Source of the DNA: CAVYHX01 sp963768415
GTDB lineage: Bacteria; Pseudomonadota; Gammaproteobacteria; UBA9214
Reading direction: 5' to 3'
Assembly (NCBI GenBank): GCA_963768415.1
Contig: CAVYHX010000043.1
Coordinates: 1-25,205, forward strand
DNA: 25,205 bases
Both the position numbers and the translations under genes were made by a program. The notes under the pieces were generated by a model. The model saw only the letters and a list, made by a program, of their open reading frames with translations. It made no database searches and was not told where the DNA came from. Shown here one piece after another: positions 10,601 through 19,200 of the stretch. Positions within the stretch are counted from its first letter, which is position 1, and each line of letters opens with the position of its first letter.

Positions 10601-13600
10601 CGGGAAACTCGACAATTGACATCAACGGCGATGTTGCCTTCGTTAACTCTGTCACCACAAATGTCCACCTCCAGAATTCGGACTGGTATGTATCTGGAAA
10701 CTGGGCTAATACCAGCAACGTCTTTACCGGGGGGACTTCCACGGTCACCTTTGATGGCGTCAATCAGCAGATCTCCGGCTCAACTGCTTTCTACAACCTG
10801 ACCAAGGTCGAATCCACTGACGATGGTATTGACAGCGCTTTGATTTTTGATAACGCAGCAACCCAGACCATCAACGGCACCTTGACGCTGACAGGGCTTG
10901 ACGCAGACGATCGAATTAATCTGGTTTCGAATGTGCCGGGCACCCAGTGGGGTATTAATCTGACCGCGTCTGCCGCGCATGCGTTGAATTATATTGTTGT
11001 CACCGATTCGGATGCATCGGGTTCTGACCCGGGCCAGTTAACGATAAATCCGGCGAATTCGTTCAGTGGCGGCAATAATATCGGCTGGTTTGGCGCAACA
11101 GCCGGAGATGATGCTTATAGTGTCGATGAAGGCAGTACCACGAACCTGGATTTAAGCGCCAATGACAATGATGCAGACGGTCTTGATCTGGCGTCAATTG
11201 TTATAACCAGTGGCCCGACCAATGGTTCAATCACTGTTAATGCCAACGGTACAGTAGATTACACACATGATGATTCTGAAACACTTTCGGACAGCTTCAC
11301 CTACACGATCAATGATACGTTGGGCGAAGTATCGAACATTGCAACGGTCACCCTCACCGTCAACCCGGTCAACGAGGCCCCGGTAATAAACGACCAGGCA
11401 TTCAGCATCGACGAAAACCGCGCCATGAATTTCGTTGTCGGGACCGCGGTCGCTTCGGACGTGGATAGCGGTGACACCCTGACCTGGAGCATTACCGGCG
11501 GCACCGGTGCCACGGCGTTCTCGATCCTCAGCACAAACGGCCAGATTCGTGTCGCCGATCCGAAGCCAGATCGATTTCGAGACCAACCCGAGCTCTCACG
11601 CTCGATATCCAGGTTGAGGATGCCGGCGGCCTGCTCGATACCGCGACCATCACGATCAACATCAACGACCTCAACGAACGTCCGACACTGAACGATGTCA
11701 CCCTTAACCTCGACGAAAATTCAGCCAACGGCACGTCGGTGACTACGATGGTCGGCACTGATCCCGATACGGGTGACAGCCAGACCTACTCCATCACCGG
11801 CGGCAATATCGGCAACGCATTTACGATTGATCCGGTCACCGGCGAGATCACCGTGAACGATGTCAGCATGCTGGACTACGAGGCCATCGGTAACGCGAGC
11901 AACCCGGCATATGCCCCCCAGACGGGTGCGGCAAATCCGTTAAACGGCGTCAGTGTCGCGGGCCGCAGCGCGCCCGCCTTCGTGGATATTGACGGCGATG
12001 GCGATCTCGATGTCTTCATCGGGGATTATAACGGCAACATTCATTTCTTCGAAAACACCGGCGATGCCATGAATCCGAATTTCGTTGCGGTCAGTGGCCC
12101 GGGAAATCCATTTGACGGCATCGATACCGGCACCCGCAGCACTCCGGCATTCGCCGATATCGACAATGATGGTGACCAGGATGTCTTTGTCGGTGACCGC
12201 TACGGTGGCATCGCCTTCTTCGAGAACGTCGGGAACAGCACAAATCCCAACTTCGTTAATGTGACCGGACCCGGTAACCCGCTTGACGGTGCAGGTGTCC
12301 CGGATATGGCATCGCCAACCTTTATCGACATCGACGGCGATGGCGATCTCGACAGTTTCAGTGGCGAATGGTTCGGCACGATGAATTTTTTCGAGAATAC
12401 CGGTGATGCTGCGAATCCGGTTTTTATCGAGCGGACCGGCGCGGCCAATCCGCTGAACGGCGTCTCCGCCCCGAACTATCTGGAATGGCAGCCCCGGCCG
12501 ACCTTTGCCGACCTGGATGCCGATGGTGATTACGATGCCTTTATCGGCCTGAAGAACGGCACGACCGAGTACTGGGAAAACACCGGCGACTGCGACTACC
12601 CCGGTATTCACACAGCAGACCGGGGATGCCAATCCGCTGCGCACAGCCGGCCTCCGGTGGCGGCGGCGAAGCCGCACCGGCATTTGCCGACATCGATGGC
12701 GACGGCGACCTGGATCTGTTTTTCGGGAACGTATATGGAACGATCAATTTTTACGAAAACAAACCGGTATTCAACCTGACTGTACGGGCGGAGGACAGCG
12801 GCGGTCTTGCCGACACGGCCATCGTGCGCATCGACCTCAACGATGTGAACGAAGGGCCCACCGACATCGACCTGAGTAACAACCTCATTGACGAGCATAT
12901 TGATACGACGCGGCGGCTACAGCGTCGGTACGTTATCGACCACCGACGAAGACGGTGGTGAAACCCATACCTACACGATTGTCGGCGGCGCGGATGCCAG
13001 GCGATGTTCAGCATCGGCGGTGCCGGTCATCGACGAACTGATGCTGACTGACGGCGTCCTCGACTTCGAGACCCAGAGCAGCTACCAGGTCACGCTGCGG
13101 GTCACCGACAGCGGCGCGCCCGGATTGACCTACGATGAGACCTTCACCATCACGGTCAACGATCTCAACGACGCCCCGGTGCTTACCGGCGCATATCGAC
13201 CTGACCACCATCGACGAGGACCCGGTCAGCAATAACGGCACGCTGGTCTCCGCCCTGATCGCCGGCCAGGTCAGCGACGCCGATGCCGGGTCAGTCGAGG
13301 GTATCGCCGTCACCGGGGTCGACAACAGCAACGGCACCTGGGAATACACCATCAACGGCGGCGGCACCTGGCTGGCCTTCGGCACACCCGGCACCACGAC
13401 AGCGCGGCTGCTGGCGGCCGATGCCAGCACCTATGTGCGCTTCGTGCCGAATCCGGACTGGAACGGCACGGTCACCAACGGCCTCAGCTTCCACGCCTGG
13501 GACCGGACCAGCGGCAGTAATGGCAGCACCGATGATCTTACCGGGAACACTGGTGGCGCCACGCCGTTCAGTTCCGCAACCGCCAGCAGCAGCATCGTGA

Positions 13601-15525
13601 TCAACCCGACCCCGGATGCACCGGTCATCGGCGGGGATGACACCGGCAGTGTCACCGAGGATGCGGGCGTGGTCGCCGGTAACCTGGTGGACAGCGGCGG
13701 CCTGACAATTTTCGATCCTGACGCAGGTGAAGACAACTTCACTGCCGGGACGCTCACGGGTACCTATGGCTGATCTGACCATCGATGCCGCCGGGAACTG
13801 GAGCTACAGTGCGCTCAACAGCCAGGCCGCGATCCAGAGCTCTGGCTGCCGGTGCGACCCTCACCGACACGCTCACTGTTACCACCGCGGACGGGACCAC
13901 CCATGATGTCGTCATCACGATCAACGGCACCAATGACACCCCGCTCATCGGTGGCGTGGATACCGGCAATGTCACCGAAGACGTCGATCCCGACAGCGAC
14001 GGCCTGCTGGAAACCACCGGCAACCTGACCATCACGGATGCCGACACCGGGGAAGCGAATTTCACCGCCGGGACCGTGGCCGGTACCTACGGATCCATCA
14101 CCATCGATGCCGCCGGTAACTGGAGCTACGCGGCCGCTAATATTCAGGCTGTAATCCAGAGCTTGCCTGCCGGTGCGACCCTCACCGATACGATTACCGT
14201 GAGCAGCGCGGACGGCACCACCCATGATGTCGTTATTACGATCAACGGCGTCAATGATGCCCCGGTTATCGGCGGCGTGGATACGGGTGCCGTGACCGAA
14301 GATGTCGATCCCGACAGCGACGGCCTGCTGGAGACCGGTGGTGCAATGACCATTAGTGATGCCGACACCGGTGAGGCCAACTTCTCCACCGCAACCCTCA
14401 GCGGAACCTACGGCACACTGACCATCGATGCCGCCGGTAACTGGAACTACGCGGCCGCTAACACCCAGGCCGCGATTCAGACCCTGCCCGCTGGTGCAAC
14501 CCTCACCGATACGTTCACCGTCACCACCGCGGACGGCACCACCCATGATGTCATTATCACGATTAACGGCACCAACGACGCACCCGTCGCCAATGACGAC
14601 GGTCCGGTCACGGTGAATGCCGGCACCCCGGTGACGATCGATCTTGCCGGTAACGATACCGATATCGATAATGCTATCGATCTCACCTCGATCATCATCG
14701 TCAGTGGTCCGGCCAACGGTACACTCACGGTCATCGACGACGGCACGGTGATCTACACCCATGACGGCAGCGCGACGTCCACCAGCGACAGCTTCACCTA
14801 TGCCATCCTGGATGCCAGCGGCGCGGTCTCCAATACCGCCACGGTCACCCTGCTCGATCGATCCGGCTGACATCCTGGACTCAACTCCAGGCCCGGCTCC
14901 GGAAGAGGCACCGATTGATGACGAGGAAGTCACGTCGGACCCGCCCCCGCGGGAAGCGGAAGCGTATGAGAAGCAGCAACAGACACTGCCGCAGCTGAGC
15001 CAGGCCCCGGACGAGACCGGCACAGTGGCGCTCGCGGCATCCGCCACGGATGATTCAGCGGATTACACCGTCGACAACGTCTTGTTGGTCAGCCAGGATA
15101 ATCCCGGTCTCACCCAGCGCACCCTTCAGGGGATGATCGACAAGCTGGAACACTTCAACCATGAATTGTGGGAAGTTCTCGATGCCATGAAAAACCAGAT
15201 GTCATCCCATGATGATGCTGCCGATTCGCGCTTTGAGCTGTTCGTGAAATCAGCCACCGGACTGGCGCTGACCCTGTCGGCCGGCGCGGTGACCTGGGCC
15301 ATCCGCGGCACGTCGGTCATGGCCAGCATGCTGTCATCCATGCCGTTGTGGAAAGGTTTCGACCCGTTACCGCTGCTGTCGGCCAGGACACTTTCGAAAA
15401 ACCGGGACGAAGATGGCAATGACGAACTGTCAGGTGATGAGCGCGTTGCCGATGAGCGGGCGGCAAAACTGCTGGATACATCAGACCCGTCGACAGCTGC
15501 CAGTCAGCATCAGGATAAATCTTGA
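7603..15525 (+). CDS. Giant LEPR-XLL/DUF4347 surface adhesin with cadherin-like, FG-GAP and VCBS modules (multiple frameshifts)
   Basis: One multi-domain surface protein of about 2640 residues. Start chosen at 7603 (MKHNPKKNQLLIEAMEPRL) because CAGGG lies upstream and the LEPR-XLL motif MEPRLLFSAD sits about 15 residues in. Order by nucleotide: DUF4347 (about 7810-8320, including LISHGSEGTVDLGG and LLIYGCDLA); a jelly-roll-like domain (8320-8800); cadherin-like modules (8805-9570); a less GC-rich beta-repeat region (9570-11095); a tandem Ig/cadherin-like module (11100-11375); cadherin-like repeats (11375-13610) interrupted by five FG-GAP units (about 11889-12768); three VCBS repeats (about 13615-14580); another Ig-like module; an acidic linker; and a C-terminal hydrophobic segment (ALTLSAGAVTWAIRG, then MPLWKGFDPLPLL). 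Many DxDGDGDxD loops suggest calcium binding. Frame breaks near 11568, 11600, 12600, 12650, 12910, 12998, 13025, 13193, 13772, 13845 and 14862 are inferred because family text continues across each. No LPXTG or PEP-CTERM tail is seen. Likely role: adhesion or matrix scaffold. Confidence 0.85.
8830..9240 (+). repeat. Cadherin-like module A, paralogous to 13205-13610
   Basis: Encodes a module starting DLTAIDEDPVSNNGTLVS and including GVDNSNGTWEYTINGGGTWL and LLAADANTYVRFVPN. The same landmarks recur in order at 13205-13610 with high identity in both protein and DNA (for example gacgaggacccggtcagcaa in both). It is an intragenic duplication within the adhesin. Confidence 0.85.
11889..12768 (+). 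repeat. Five FG-GAP-like calcium-binding repeats nested in a cadherin module
   Basis: About five units of 53-56 residues share the pattern NP-(L/F)-(N/D)-G, then AFxDIDGDGDLDVFxG, then FFENTGDAxNPxF. They resemble integrin-type/FG-GAP beta-propeller blades. They begin after VSMLDYE and end before KPVFNLTVRAEDSGG, which normally adjoin within one cadherin-like repeat. Two apparent frameshifts fall in the last unit (near 12600 and 12650). Confidence 0.75.
13205..13610 (+). repeat. Cadherin-like module A', paralogous to 8830-9240
   Basis: Second copy of module A (TTIDEDPVSNNGTLVSALIA ... LLAADASTYVRFVPN). Here it follows a copy of the neighbouring TDxDGG module (12870-13170), whereas in the first copy that module comes after A (9250-9570). 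Confidence 0.85.
13615..14580 (+). repeat. Three tandem VCBS repeats in the adhesin
   Basis: Three units of about 105 residues each contain APVIGGVDTG-x-VTEDVDPDSDG-like openings, a YGxLTIDAAGNWSYA core and a LPAGATLTDTxTVTTADGTT ending with HDVVITING. This is the VCBS domain pattern (TIGR01965). The first unit carries two probable indels (near 13772 and 13845); the second and third are intact and nearly identical at DNA level. Confidence 0.88.
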
Positions 15526-15791
15526 ATCAGCCATGATTTCCGCCGCAGCTGCAGACTGCCGGACGGTATTCCGCAATCCGCGCGTCTGCTGCAGCCCACA
15601 CAGCACCGCATAACAGTGTGCGGGTGACCCGCCTAAAGAATCCCGGTCGAATCCCGATAGGAAAGAGGGAAACCACTGGATTCTGATGCCTCCAGCCCCG
15701 GCAGGATGCGGAGAATGGCATCAACACATTAACTGATTGCAGGGATGCCCTTGCCGGCGCATTGATTATTTCAGTTAAATCATATGGATAG

Positions 15792-17873
15792 ATGCGCATG
15801 ACCCGACCACTCGCAGCCGCCGCAGTGCCACTTGCCGTCACCTGCTCACCCCACTTCGTGGAATGGCTGCAGCACGCCGGCCTCAGCCTTGCTGTCACAA
15901 GCTGCCAGGCCAACCGCCTGTTTCTGATCGGCAGCAGGGACGGTGGCCGCCTCTCGGTGTTCGAGCGCCTGTTTGATCATGCCACCGGTATTCATGCCAC
16001 GCCCGAGCGACTCGTTCTGGCAACCCGCAATCAGCTCTGGCAACTCGATAATGTACTGGGTGAGGACGCCACCCATGAAGGTTACGACAAGCTGTACATC
16101 CCGCGGACAGGCTATACCACGGGAGCAATCGATATCCATGATGTGGCCGCGGGAAAAGACAACACGACGTACTTTGTGAACACACTGTACAGTTGCCTGG
16201 CCACGGTGAGTGATCGATTCAATTTCACGCCCGTCTGGCAACCGAACTTCATATCATGCCTGGCGCCGGAAGACCGATGCCATCTCAACGGCCTGGCAAT
16301 GGCGGACGGTGAGCCGCGCTATGTCACCAGTATTGCACGCACGGACACAGCGCGCGGATGGCGGGACCAGCGGCACGCGGGTGGCTGTGTTGTCGACGTA
16401 CCCTCCGGTGAGATCGTTGCCGCCAGCCTGTCCATGCCGCATTCGCCGCGGATCTACCGGGGGCAACTGTGGGTATTGAACTCGGGCAGCGGTGAACTGG
16501 GCCGCGTGGATCCGGCGTCCGGTCAGTTCGAGGCAGTTGCCGCGTGCCCCGGTTACCTGCGCGGACTCGCCTTTCACGACGGCCGCGCCATCGTGGCGCT
16601 GTCGAAGCCGCGGCACAACACGGTTTACAGCGGACTGGCGCTGGACGAACGCCTGGACAGCAGCGCTACAGAGGCTTGCTGCGGCATCCGGGTGATCGAT
16701 CTGCAGACGGGAGACATGGTGCACTGGCTGGATTTCGACGGGGTGGTGGACGAACTCTATGACGTGCAGGTCCTGACCGGTGTGCAGCGCCCCATGGCAC
16801 TGGGCCTCAAGTCCGACGAGTTGAACCGGGTCATCAGTTTCGACGACGCGGGTTCCACCGCCGTCCACACATGCGTGTTCGCTGCAGACCGGGGGGCGAC
16901 CGGGGAACCGCGTACGGAACCGGCCGATAGCACCCACGAGACAGGCTACAGCTATCAGCACAGCCTGGATATGTCGCTTGAATTTGCACTGACCCGGCTC
17001 GAACCCCTGACATTCCCGCGCCTCGGTATGCTAACCGGGGCCGGCAACACCAACGGTCCGCTGGCTGCAGTCGTCGCTGTCTACCAGGGACAACCGGTTG
17101 GCCTGGCGCTCGCGGTATACGGCAGCGCACCCGCAACCGCCCGGCTCATATCCTGGTGCGTCGCCCCGGAGCACCGGCGCAAGGGCGTGGGTTCGGCGTT
17201 GCTGTCCCGGCTCGAGCGTGTCCTGGCCGGGGCCGGTCACACCGGCCTGGAGCTGAACTACCGAACCAACTGGGTGAACGTGGCGGCCATCGAAACAATT
17301 CTGCAGCAACGCGGCTGGTCGGAACCGCAGCCCGCCATGCTGCTCTATAAAGGCACGATGCAGGATATTGCGCAGGCTGACTGGCTGGATCGATGTCACC
17401 TGCCGGCCGGTTTTGAATTGTTTCCCTGGTCTGAACTGACCATTGCCGAACGCAAGGATATCCTCGCCAAACAGGAAGCCGGGCAGTGGTACCCGCCCGA
17501 GCTGACGCCCTTCCAGGAAGAGGACCGTATCGAGTTCCTCAACAGTCTCGGTCTGCGCCATCAGGGCGAGGTCGTGGGCTGGATGATAACCCACCGGACC
17601 GCCGCGGATACGATCCAGTACACCAGTCTCTTCGTCCGCCAGGACCTGCAGCCACTGGGACGTGCGCTGGCATTGCTCGCGGAGGCGATCAAGCGCCAGA
17701 TGGCCAGTGATGTGCCACGCGGCATCTGCCAGGTACGTACGCAGAGTGAGCGGATGGCACGCTACATGCAACGGCGTTTTCTGCCCTTTGACATCACCGA
17801 GACCAACCAGCGCTGCGCGCACAAGGCACTGGCTAACGAACGTGAGGCCGTCCCGGTGCGCCGGACGGCATAG
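15792..17873 (+). CDS. TIGR03032/DUF4915 protein fused to a (tandem) GNAT acetyltransferase
   Basis: A 693-residue intact protein with two parts. Residues about 15-345 match the uncharacterised TIGR03032 (DUF4915) family, probably a beta-propeller-like fold: CSPHFVEWLQHAGLSLAVTS, YTTGAIDIHD, WQPNFISCLAPEDRCHLNGL, and repeated SGELGRVDPASGQFE-like blades. Residues about 405-525 are a GNAT domain with the acetyl-CoA motif APEHRRKGVGSALL at 458-471. The rest (about 530-680; GEVVGWMITHRTAADTIQYT, then LFVRQDLQPLGRALALL) resembles a second, degenerate GNAT fold. Expected chemistry is acetyl-CoA-dependent N-acylation of an unknown substrate. It starts 266 bp after the adhesin and is followed by the radical SAM gene after 26 bp, suggesting an operon. 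The ATG at 15798 fits the GGATAG ribosome-binding sequence at least as well as 15792. Target linkage to the adhesin is inference. Confidence 0.8.
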   Translation: MRMTRPLAAAAVPLAVTCSPHFVEWLQHAGLSLAVTSCQANRLFLIGSRDGGRLSVFERLFDHATGIHATPERLVLATRNQLWQLDNVLGEDATHEGYDKLYIPRTGYTTGAIDIHDVAAGKDNTTYFVNTLYSCLATVSDRFNFTPVWQPNFISCLAPEDRCHLNGLAMADGEPRYVTSIARTDTARGWRDQRHAGGCVVDVPSGEIVAASLSMPHSPRIYRGQLWVLNSGSGELGRVDPASGQFEAVAACPGYLRGLAFHDGRAIVALSKPRHNTVYSGLALDERLDSSATEACCGIRVIDLQTGDMVHWLDFDGVVDELYDVQVLTGVQRPMALGLKSDELNRVISFDDAGSTAVHTCVFAADRGATGEPRTEPADSTHETGYSYQHSLDMSLEFALTRLEPLTFPRLGMLTGAGNTNGPLAAVVAVYQGQPVGLALAVYGSAPATARLISWCVAPEHRRKGVGSALLSRLERVLAGAGHTGLELNYRTNWVNVAAIETILQQRGWSEPQPAMLLYKGTMQDIAQADWLDRCHLPAGFELFPWSELTIAERKDILAKQEAGQWYPPELTPFQEEDRIEFLNSLGLRHQGEVVGWMITHRTAADTIQYTSLFVRQDLQPLGRALALLAEAIKRQMASDVPRGICQVRTQSERMARYMQRRFLPFDITETNQRCAHKALANEREAVPVRRTA

Positions 17874-17899
17874 CGACCCTGCGTAATGCACACGCGGTC

Positions 17900-19099
17900 A
17901 TGAAAGAACTGGCGAACAGCGCATGCAGTCCCGCAAGCGGGCACGCTGACTCCCGGCGGGACCCGCAAGCTCCCGGCGCCGGGAAAAAACCGGGCCGTAT
18001 TGAACGCTACCTGGCCGAGGATCCCCGCCTGGCGGCAATCTACGCCAGGTTCCAGCGCCATGCTGCGCCGGTCATAACCAGTAACTACGATATTACCAGC
18101 CGTTGCAATCTGCGCTGTGAAGGCTGTCTGTTCTTCGCGGGAACCGACTACCAGGGGCATCACGATGACCGGTCGCTCGATGACTATGACGCATTCTTTG
18201 CACGGGAAGCCGCACGCGGTGTGAACTACCCCTACTTTGCCGGCGGTGAGCCTGCACTTGAACAGGACCGGCTGCGCATTGCGGCCAGGCATTTCAACCG
18301 CGGCATGATATTCACCAACGGGACGCTGCGCATCGACCCGGAACTGGAATTTACCATCCATGTATCGCTCTGGGGAGATGCGGCGGCAACCAGGAAACTG
18401 CGTGGTGGATCGGTGTTTCGAAAGTCCCTGGCAAACTTCACCGGCGATAAACGGGCCACCTTTATCTACACGGTTAACCACCAGAATATCGACCAGATAC
18501 CTGCGGTCGTGTCGATCTGCAACGACCGGGGCGTACGGCTCTCATTCAACCATTTCAGCGCCACGGAGCAATACCTCCACAAGCTCGAGCACGCCGTCAC
18601 CAATGATGCCGACTTCTTCAGGTTCAGCAACAGTGAAGACAATCTCAAACTGACAGACGCCGACCGGCTGCGCGCCCGCGACATCCTCGATCGCATGACG
18701 GACGATTTCCCCGAAACAGTGATTTACTCGCACCATTACAATGCCTGGATCAGCCAGCCCGGAAGCCTGTACAACATCGATCCCGTCAGCGGGTGTGCGA
18801 CAGACTGTCCGATCAGCCACGCAGATTTCCACCGCCATTTTCACGTGGACCTGGCGAAGAGCACAGGAAAATGCTGTACACCGAATATCGATTGCAGCGA
18901 TTGCCGCGCCTACGCCATCGCCCATGCAACCCTGCGTCACCGTGTTCGACAATTCCTCGGCTCCAGGGAAGACTTCGCAAACTGGCTGGATATGATCAAT
19001 ACCTGGTGCCGCCTGTACCTGATCGGCTGGGATGATGCCGAAGACACTGCAGTAGAAACGGAAACTGGAAAGAGTACTACCCTGGCCGAGACGGCCTGA
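17900..19099 (+). CDS. Radical SAM protein with C-terminal cysteine cluster
   Basis: A 399-residue radical SAM enzyme. The 4Fe-4S/SAM motif is CNLRCEGC (Cys69, Cys73, Cys76) on the first strand, followed by the SAM-binding GGEP at 115-118 (NYPYFAGGEPAL). The C-terminal part carries a Cys-rich region, C299-x3-C303 ... C325-C326-x5-C332-x2-C335, plus Cys370, suggesting one or more auxiliary iron-sulfur clusters as in SPASM/twitch maturases. The N-terminal 60 residues are Pro/Ala/Arg-rich and not conserved-looking, so the true start could lie further in; no strong Shine-Dalgarno marks 17900. It follows the GNAT gene after 26 bp, and its TGA overlaps a small ORF (ATGA at 19099). Possible roles are modification of a peptide, protein or sugar; the substrate is unknown. 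The radical SAM assignment is firm, the specificity is not. Confidence 0.88.
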   Translation: MKELANSACSPASGHADSRRDPQAPGAGKKPGRIERYLAEDPRLAAIYARFQRHAAPVITSNYDITSRCNLRCEGCLFFAGTDYQGHHDDRSLDDYDAFFAREAARGVNYPYFAGGEPALEQDRLRIAARHFNRGMIFTNGTLRIDPELEFTIHVSLWGDAAATRKLRGGSVFRKSLANFTGDKRATFIYTVNHQNIDQIPAVVSICNDRGVRLSFNHFSATEQYLHKLEHAVTNDADFFRFSNSEDNLKLTDADRLRARDILDRMTDDFPETVIYSHHYNAWISQPGSLYNIDPVSGCATDCPISHADFHRHFHVDLAKSTGKCCTPNIDCSDCRAYAIAHATLRHRVRQFLGSREDFANWLDMINTWCRLYLIGWDDAEDTAVETETGKSTTLAETA

Positions 19100-19200
19100 T
19101 GAACCGTAATATCGAGAATGGTATGGCAGTCGTTGCGCCACTGACACCTGGACAAGTGGTCAGGTACATAGAGTCCATTATGAGTCGCGCGCGGCAATAG
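19099..19200 (+). CDS. Small ORF (33 aa) translationally coupled to the radical SAM gene
   Basis: The ATG at 19099 overlaps the radical SAM stop (ATGA), giving a 33-residue peptide beginning MNRNIENGMAVVAPLTPG and ending ESIMSRARQ, with an amphipathic second half. The end overlaps the 3' end of the convergent kinase gene by 23 nt. It has no Cys and no recognised family. It may be a real small protein, a substrate peptide of the neighbouring enzymes, a remnant of a truncated gene, or chance. Only the start overlap supports it. Confidence 0.35.
   Translation: MNRNIENGMAVVAPLTPGQVVRYIESIMSRARQ

Noticed and set aside
13815..15047. Long minus-strand open frame (410 codons) opposite the VCBS region
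   Set aside because: It is a by-product of GC-rich repeated coding sequence on the plus strand, which has clear VCBS domain content.
15600..15750. Possible riboswitch-like structure in the adhesin-GNAT spacer
   Set aside because: Only a weak GCGGG-TGA-CCCGC hairpin could be seen, and the conserved bases of c-di-GMP riboswitches are absent.
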